A DNA stretch of 26,253 nucleotides, from the NCBI GenBank assembly GCA_035272265.1, contig DATEQV010000258.1:1-26253 (forward strand), written 5' to 3'. A model generated the notes under the pieces. It ran no database searches and was not told where the DNA came from. It worked only from the letters and a program-made list of their open reading frames with translations. The position numbers were made by a program, and so were the translations under genes. Every line of letters starts with the position of its first letter. The stretch's first letter is position 1. The DNA comes from Acidisphaera sp035272265. GTDB taxonomy: Bacteria > Pseudomonadota > Alphaproteobacteria > Acetobacterales > Acetobacteraceae. Shown one piece after another: positions 21,924-26,253 of this stretch.

Positions 21924-23104
21924 TACTGCGCGGCAACAGCGGCTATGGCGCGGGCGGCGCGACGCTGACGACAACCACCGGCTTCAGCAATGCCGGCAAC
22001 CTGCAGGTCGACCAGTCCGGAAGCGATGGCGGCAGCACGCTGACGTTCGGCGGATCGCTGACCAACGCCAATCAGGCCACCATCGGCAACCAGGGCCTGA
22101 GTGCCTCGACCACGGTGACGGCGACCGGACTGACCAATACCGGCGACCTGACCCTGCAGGGCAACACTGGAAGCGGCACCACCAACGAGGCGGCGCTCGA
22201 CATCACCGGCGGCGTGTCCTCCACGTTGACGGGAACCGTGCGCGTTGGCGGCGATGCGGACCTGGAGGTCGGCAGCAACATCAAGTCCATCGGCGTCGGA
22301 TCATCGCTGGAGCTGGACGGCGCGCAAGCGCGGGTTTCGATCGGTGCGGCCACCACCAGCTCGGCGTTGGGCCTGCTGTCGCTCAACAACGGCACCCTGC
22401 TGCTGCGCGGCGGTTCCGGCAGCGGCGCCGGCGGCGTCGCGCTGACCACGACGACGGGTTTCGACAATGTCGGCAATCTGGAGGTCGATAGCTATGGCGG
22501 CGACGGCGGCAGCACACTGACGATTGGCGGAGTGCTGACCAACCAGGGCTACATTTCGGGCAGCCCGGCCCAGGTCAGCATCGGCAACGCCGGCATGAAC
22601 GCCTCGACGACAGTGACGGCGACGGGGCTGATCAGTACGGGCGATCTGACCCTGCAGGGCAACAGCGGAAGCGGCACCACCAACGAAGCGGTCCTCGACA
22701 TCACCGGTGGGGTTCCCTCCACGTTGACAGGAGCCGTGCGGGTCAGCGGCGAGGCGGACCTGGAAGTCGGCAGCCGTATCAAGTCCATCGGCGTCGGATC
22801 ATCGCTGGAACTGGACGGCGCCGACGCGCGGGTTTCGATCGGCGCGGGCACCAGCAGCTCCGCGTTGAGCGAGCTGTCGCTCAACGACGGGAACCTGGTG
22901 CTGCGGGGTAACTCCGGAAACGGCGCCGGTGCGGTCTCGCTGAAGACGACGACCGGGTTCACCAATGTCGGCAACCTGTCGATCGACCCTGACGGCGGCG
23001 ACGGCGGCAGCAATGTGACGATCGGCGGAATGCTGACCAACCAGGGCTATGGCACGAGCAATCAGGCGCAGATCGTCATCGGCAGCGCCGGCCTGAGCGC
23101 TGCG
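20148..23104 (+). repeat. Tandem array of about 480-498-bp coding repeats (six full units and one partial)
   Basis: Units begin at the Ile of IGN-x-L near 20148, 20631, 21126, 21603, 22082, 22580 and 23078. This gives unit lengths of 483, 495, 477, 479, 498 and 498 bp. Only the 479-bp unit is not a multiple of three; it holds the first frameshift. Units 5 and 6 are closest to each other: equal length, the same insertion before IGN, and shared IKSIGVGSSLELDGA. Confidence 0.85.
21841..21860. repeat. Alternating purine-pyrimidine dinucleotide tract at a frameshift
   Basis: GCACACACACGCGCGCGTGT is 20 bases of strict purine-pyrimidine alternation, with a 14-base perfect palindrome (ACACGCGCGCGTGT) inside. 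Removing one 2-base unit restores the repeat-protein frame (DGTHARVSIG against DGAQARVSLG in another unit). Such tracts slip during replication and can adopt Z-DNA. Confidence 0.7.
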
Positions 23105-23341
23105 ACGACGGTGACGGCGGCCGGTCTCGAGAACGACGGTGTGCTGACCCTGAGCGGCACCGGCACCGCTCCGACCAACCTGATCGTGAACGGCAACGCG
23201 ACCAACAACGGCGACATCAACGTCAATGCGAATGCGACGCTCTATGGACCACCGGTCTCAACACGTTCACGCAGGATTCCGGCCAGACGATCGTCAACGG
23301 CACCATCAAGGCGGCCCAGATCAACGCCAACGGCGGCCTGA
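21857..23341 (+). CDS. Large beta-strand repeat protein, segment 2 of 3
   Basis: This is the continuation of the preceding gene in another frame. True homology to the repeat units begins at the GTG at 21857 (VSIGAGTTSSALAKLSLNDG), in the middle of unit 4, so this GTG is not a real gene start and no ribosome-binding site precedes it. It carries the rest of unit 4, complete units 5 and 6, and the start of unit 7, which gives way to a different region (GTAPTNLIVNGNATNNGDIN). Coding continuity breaks again near 23244. There the sense changes to basic, Arg/Ser-rich residues, while the expected reading (WTTGLNTFTQDSGQTIVNGT) continues one frame over. Without both shifts, segments 1-3 would form one protein of about 1,396 residues. 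Confidence 0.7.
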   Translation: MSIGAGTTSSALAKLSLNDGTLILRGNSGYGAGGATLTTTTGFSNAGNLQVDQSGSDGGSTLTFGGSLTNANQATIGNQGLSASTTVTATGLTNTGDLTLQGNTGSGTTNEAALDITGGVSSTLTGTVRVGGDADLEVGSNIKSIGVGSSLELDGAQARVSIGAATTSSALGLLSLNNGTLLLRGGSGSGAGGVALTTTTGFDNVGNLEVDSYGGDGGSTLTIGGVLTNQGYISGSPAQVSIGNAGMNASTTVTATGLISTGDLTLQGNSGSGTTNEAVLDITGGVPSTLTGAVRVSGEADLEVGSRIKSIGVGSSLELDGADARVSIGAGTSSSALSELSLNDGNLVLRGNSGNGAGAVSLKTTTGFTNVGNLSIDPDGGDGGSNVTIGGMLTNQGYGTSNQAQIVIGSAGLSAATTVTAAGLENDGVLTLSGTGTAPTNLIVNGNATNNGDINVNANATLYGPPVSTRSRRIPARRSSTAPSRRPRSTPTAA

Positions 23342-24039
23342 TCGACATCGCGTCGTCGGTAGGCTCCTCCACGGGCATCGGCGCCTTCGACATCGGGCCG
23401 GCCGGCACGCTCGAGTTCGGCGCCGGGGTCGATGCCAGCCACGCGGCCACGTTCGTTGGGTCGACGGGAACGCTGGCGCTCGGCGACGAGGTGTTCGGTT
23501 CGCCAGGCAACTTCGACGCGAGCATCACCGGCTTCGCCGGCAACGACGTGATCGACGTGTTGAACGCAAGCAGCTTGTCGGGCTTGTCCTACTCCGGCAG
23601 TTCGACATCCGGCACGCTCACTTTCGTCGCGACCGACGGGTCGAACCACACCGTCGACCAACTGCAGTTCAACGGTAGCTACACCACCTCGAGCTTCATT
23701 ACGGTATCGGACGGCCACGGCGGGACGGAGATCCTCGATCCGCCGCCGTCCTCGCACAATGGCAGCCAGCCGTCGCTGAACGTCGAGAGCCTCCAAGTGA
23801 ACGCGGCACCGCCGTTCATCGGCGGAACCGATGCCGGCGGGCAACGCGACAAGGTCGGCCTCGCGGACCTTACCTCGGACACGCCGAACGGGGGCGACAT
23901 CGCACTGATCGGCCACCACGCCCACCACGCCGGATCGGGCCGGGATGATTGGACGCAGTCCGGATCCGGTCCGCCGCCATCCGATCCGGATCCGGCGAGC
24001 CACTGGTCCTCGACCTGGGTGCCGCTGCATGGCGCGTGA
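23245..24039 (+). CDS. Large beta-strand repeat protein, segment 3 of 3 (C-terminal region)
   Basis: This is the C-terminal 264 residues of the broken repeat protein. The frame starts at TGG 23245 for homology; the first ATG inside it is only at 23491. It contains QTIVNGTIKAAQINANGGLI, then GTLEFGAGVDASHAATFVGS, then FDASITGFAGNDVIDVLNAS, and SSFITVSDGHGGTEI. This order resembles the end part of alphaproteobacterial secreted repeat proteins, where a GFxxxDxIDL-type element precedes a DGxGGTxI motif. The last 80 residues are low-complexity and Asp/Pro/Ser/His-rich, ending HWSSTWVPLHGA, with no beta-barrel translocator. Type I-like secretion is therefore more plausible than autotransport; this is inference. 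Confidence 0.68.
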   Translation, partial: WTTGLNTFTQDSGQTIVNGTIKAAQINANGGLIDIASSVGSSTGIGAFDIGPAGTLEFGAGVDASHAATFVGSTGTLALGDEVFGSPGNFDASITGFAGNDVIDVLNASSLSGLSYSGSSTSGTLTFVATDGSNHTVDQLQFNGSYTTSSFITVSDGHGGTEILDPPPSSHNGSQPSLNVESLQVNAAPPFIGGTDAGGQRDKVGLADLTSDTPNGGDIALIGHHAHHAGSGRDDWTQSGSGPPPSDPDPASHWSSTWVPLHGA

Positions 24040-24084
24040 GATGCGCCGGGTTTCGTGCAAGATGCGCCTCTGACCCCGCAAGCG

Positions 24085-24103
24085 GGCGGCACACGTTGCC
24101 GCC
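24085..24103 (+). terminator. Stem-loop after the repeat-protein gene
   Basis: GGCGGCA and TGCCGCC pair over 7 bp around a 5-base loop, 45 bases beyond the stop at 24039 and before the DUF4260 gene. There is no T-tract, so it is a weak candidate terminator. Confidence 0.3.
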
Positions 24104-24155
24104 TGGGACCGGCTGGTCCATGTCCGCGGGTTGAGGCGGAACGGCGGGGGCATGG

Positions 24156-24584
24156 ATGGCTGGTGCGGATGTAGCGGCAACGCCGCACGGCGGCGCGGTC
24201 AACGGCGTGCCGCGCGTGCTGCTGCGGGTCGAGGGTGCGCTGGTGTTCGCCGCGTGTCTGCTCGCCTACCGGTGGCTCGGGGAGTCGTGGTGGCTGTTCG
24301 CGGCGCTGTTCCTGGTGCCGGATGTCAGCATGTTGGGCTATCTCGCCAATCCCCGCACGGGCGCGGCTTGCTACAACGCCGCGCACACCGGCGCGGCGCC
24401 GGGGTTGCTCGCTGTCGTGAGCATGCTGGCCGGCAGTTCCTTCCTGCTGTCGCTGGCCGTGATCTGGGTCGCGCATATCGGCTTCGATCGCATGCTCGGC
24501 TATGGGCTGAAGTACGCGAGCGGCTTCGGCGATACGCATCTCGGCCGGATCGGCCGCGCAGCGGCCGCCGGCAACACGCGGTAA
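24156..24584 (+). CDS. DUF4260 family small membrane protein
   Basis: This is a 142-aa protein; the ATG at 24156 follows a G-rich stretch (GGCGGGGG). Three or four hydrophobic segments cover most of the length (about 27-42, 46-60, 78-107). Conserved family strings are RVEGALVF, SWWLFAALFLVPDVSMLGYL, ANPRTGAACYNAAHT, WVAHIGFDRMLGYGLKY and DTHLGRIG, which match DUF4260. Function is unknown; an inner-membrane location is expected. Its TAA is immediately followed by the complement of the stop of the convergent acyl-CoA synthetase gene, with no base between. Confidence 0.88.
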   Translation: MAGADVAATPHGGAVNGVPRVLLRVEGALVFAACLLAYRWLGESWWLFAALFLVPDVSMLGYLANPRTGAACYNAAHTGAAPGLLAVVSMLAGSSFLLSLAVIWVAHIGFDRMLGYGLKYASGFGDTHLGRIGRAAAAGNTR

Positions 24585-26003
24585 TCACCGCAGCTCCGGG
24601 AAATCCTCCTCGCGGTACTCCGCCGGCTCCCGTGCCGCGCGCGTCTCCTCGGCCTTGCGCAGCTCCACCCGCCGGATCTTGCCGCTGATCGTCTTCGGCA
24701 GCTCCGCGAACTCCAGCCGGCGGACGCGCTTGAACGGCGAGACACGCTCGCGCACGTGCAGGAAGATCGACAGCGCAACATCGCGCGACGCCGTCTCTCC
24801 CGCGACCAGCGACACATACGCCTTGATGATCGCATGCCGCACCGGGTCGGGCGCCGGCACCACCGCCGCCTCGGCGACCGCGGGATGCTCGATCAGCACG
24901 CTCTCCAGCTCGAACGGGCTGATGCGGTAGTCGCTCGCTTTGAAGATGTCGTCGGCGTGGCCGACATAGGTCAGGTAGCCGTCGGCATCGCGCGCCGCGA
25001 CGTCGCCGGTGCGGTACACCGTGCCGGTCAACGGCTCGATCGTGCCCTCGTCGGTCTGGTAGCCGCGCATCAGCGCGATCGGGCCGGGATCGAGCGCGAT
25101 GCAGACCACGCCCTCCTCGGCGTCCTGGTCGTTCACGTCCAGCAGGCGGATGCGGTAGCCGGGCAGGGGGCGGCCCATCGAGCCGGGCTTGACGGTCTGG
25201 CCCGGCGGGTTGCCGATCTGCGCGGTGGTCTCCGTCTGGCCGTAGCCGTCGCGGATCGTCAGCCCCCAGGCGGCGCGCACCTGCTCGATCACCTCGGGGT
25301 TGAGCGGCTCGCCCGCCGCGCACACCTCGCGCAGGCTGGTCTTCCAGGCGCGCAGGTCCTCCTGGATCAGCATGCGCCACACCGTCGGCGGCGCGCACAG
25401 CGTCGTCACCCCGCCCGCCACGATCGCGTCGAGCAACGCGCGCGCGGAGAAGCGCGGCTGGTTGGCGATGAACACGGTGGCACCGGCGATCCAGGGCGCG
25501 AAGAAGCAGCTCCACGCATGCTTCGCCCAGCCCGGCGAGGACACGTTCAAATGCACGTCGCCCGGCTGCAAACCCAGATAGTACATCGTCGACAGATGCC
25601 CGATCGGATACGAGGCGTGGCTGTGCAGCACGAGCTTCGGCCGCGCCGTGGTGCCGGAGGTGAAATACAACAGCAGCGGGTCGTCGGCCTTGGTGACGCC
25701 GTCGGGCGAGAAGCTGTCCGACCCCTCGCGCAGGCCGGCATAGGCGAGCCAGCCGCGCGGGGTGTCCTCGCCCACCGCGATGCGCGACACCTTCGCCTCA
25801 AGCCCCTCGAACTTCGGTGTGTCGGCGGCGGCGGCGATCATGTGCTTCACCCGCCCGCGCGCGATGCGGTCGGCGAGGTCGGAGGTGGACAGCAGCGTCG
25901 TCGCGGGGATCACCACCGCGCCGAGCTTCATCGCCGCCAGCATCACCTCCCACAGCGGCACGACGTTGCCGAGCATCAGCAGGATGCGGTCGCCGCGCTG
26001 CAC
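24585..26003 (-). CDS. AMP-dependent acyl-CoA synthetase, N-terminus missing
   Basis: This adenylate-forming ligase makes acyl-CoA from a carboxylic acid, ATP and CoA. The best available start is the GTG at 26003 (472 aa), but homologous sequence is open upstream to about 26125 (NPALTIVGDGAATRSFAELS), with no ATG, GTG or TTG before a TGA at 26150-26148. Motifs: P-loop-like YFTSGTTARPKLVLHSH; SSPGWAKHAWSCFFAPWIAG; AAGEPLNPE; GYGQTETTAQIGNPPG; YRTGDVAARDADGYLTYVGHADD; and catalytic Lys in LPKTISGKIRR near the C-terminus, which is complete. Relatives have about 40-50 more residues at the N-terminus. The gene is therefore 5'-truncated and may be inactive or poorly expressed. The substrate is probably a medium-chain or aromatic acid, but this is not determinable. 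Confidence 0.82.
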   Translation of the reverse strand: MQRGDRILLMLGNVVPLWEVMLAAMKLGAVVIPATTLLSTSDLADRIARGRVKHMIAAAADTPKFEGLEAKVSRIAVGEDTPRGWLAYAGLREGSDSFSPDGVTKADDPLLLYFTSGTTARPKLVLHSHASYPIGHLSTMYYLGLQPGDVHLNVSSPGWAKHAWSCFFAPWIAGATVFIANQPRFSARALLDAIVAGGVTTLCAPPTVWRMLIQEDLRAWKTSLREVCAAGEPLNPEVIEQVRAAWGLTIRDGYGQTETTAQIGNPPGQTVKPGSMGRPLPGYRIRLLDVNDQDAEEGVVCIALDPGPIALMRGYQTDEGTIEPLTGTVYRTGDVAARDADGYLTYVGHADDIFKASDYRISPFELESVLIEHPAVAEAAVVPAPDPVRHAIIKAYVSLVAGETASRDVALSIFLHVRERVSPFKRVRRLEFAELPKTISGKIRRVELRKAEETRAAREPAEYREEDFPELR

Positions 26004-26147
26004 GCCGACGCCCCGCAGCCCGTTCGCGACACGGTTGGAGGCCGCCGACAGCTCGGCGAAGCTGCGCGTCGCGGCCCCATCGCCGACGATGGTCAGCGCG
26101 GGGTTGCCCGCGAGGTAATCGGGGCAGAACCCCGGGCGGCGTCCCGT

Positions 26148-26253
26148 TCAGGCGGGCTGGCCGCGGCAGCGGATGAGGTCGGCGAGGCGGGGCACCGCCG
26201 GGGCGCCGGCGGCACCGAGCCGGGCGCCGAGATAGTCCCAGAACGAGAGGCAG
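26148..26253 (-). CDS. C-terminal end of an unidentified protein, possibly a transposase (partial)
   Basis: A 34-codon open frame enters from the right edge and ends at the TGA at 26150-26148, reading ...SFWDYLGARLG, then APAVPRLADLIRCRGQPA. The FWDYLGxRL and VPxLxDLIR pattern reminds me of C-termini of insertion-sequence transposases in this group of bacteria, but I cannot confirm the family from 34 residues. It lies 24 bases from the point where acyl-CoA synthetase homology begins, on the same strand and in the same frame. This is what an IS end inserted in the 5' part of that gene would look like. Confidence 0.45.
   Translation of the reverse strand, partial: CLSFWDYLGARLGAAGAPAVPRLADLIRCRGQPA

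Noticed and set aside
20148..23104. Regularly spaced repeats considered as a CRISPR-like array
   Set aside because: Units are about 480-498 bp, tandem without spacers, and encode protein repeats in frame; there are no cas genes.

Overview
The window is high-GC DNA with dense coding, strong G/C third-position bias and proteins typical of Alphaproteobacteria. Polyhydroxybutyrate enzymes, FixK/FNR-type operators and the overall gene content fit an Acetobacteraceae/Rhodospirillales-like bacterium. This is inference from protein style; no rRNA, tRNA or CRISPR array was seen.

Layout. Positions 1-1455 (minus) hold most of a membrane-anchored winged-helix regulator with TolB-like and TPR parts, running off the left edge. 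Divergent from it is a small secreted protein with three 20-residue repeats (1742-2029). Positions 2158-7129 (minus) are a complete branched-chain amino-acid-type ABC importer, livK-livH-livMG-livF, in which permease LivM and ATPase LivG are one polypeptide. A strong stem-loop covers the livK ribosome-binding site. A GH15 glucoamylase-like gene (7424-9820) is divergent from livK.

Positions 9864-19665 look like a low-oxygen/stress metabolic island. It holds a host-attachment-family protein, acetoacetyl-CoA reductase (phaB), a MaoC hydratase/phosphotransacetylase fusion, an HlyD-RbbA-YhhJ type export operon, a zinc alcohol dehydrogenase and an Hsp20 chaperone. Three TTGA-N6-TCAA (FNR/FixK-type) boxes lie upstream of the host-attachment gene, phaB and hlyD. 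The hlyD box sits exactly 41.5 bp from the hlyD ATG, with a plausible -10 element between them and no Shine-Dalgarno, which predicts a leaderless, FNR-activated transcript. The hsp20 frame appears to have lost its normal stop (TGA to TGG), so it now reads through what looks like its old terminator.

Positions 19851-24039 carry a large beta-strand repeat protein made of six full and one partial unit of about 480-498 bp. It is broken by two frameshifts. The first is a 2-bp expansion in an alternating purine-pyrimidine (CA)n(CG)n tract, which could be a phase-variation switch. The right end holds a DUF4260 membrane protein, converging without a gap on an acyl-CoA synthetase whose N-terminus is missing. 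The missing part is replaced by the 3' end of another reading frame that may be a transposase.

How the genes fit together: the phaB, hydratase, phosphotransacetylase and alcohol dehydrogenase functions suit carbon and redox storage when respiration is limited. The chaperone and exporter genes are commonly found in the same kind of oxygen-limitation stimulon in related bacteria. The FNR-type boxes are the sequence evidence that links them here.
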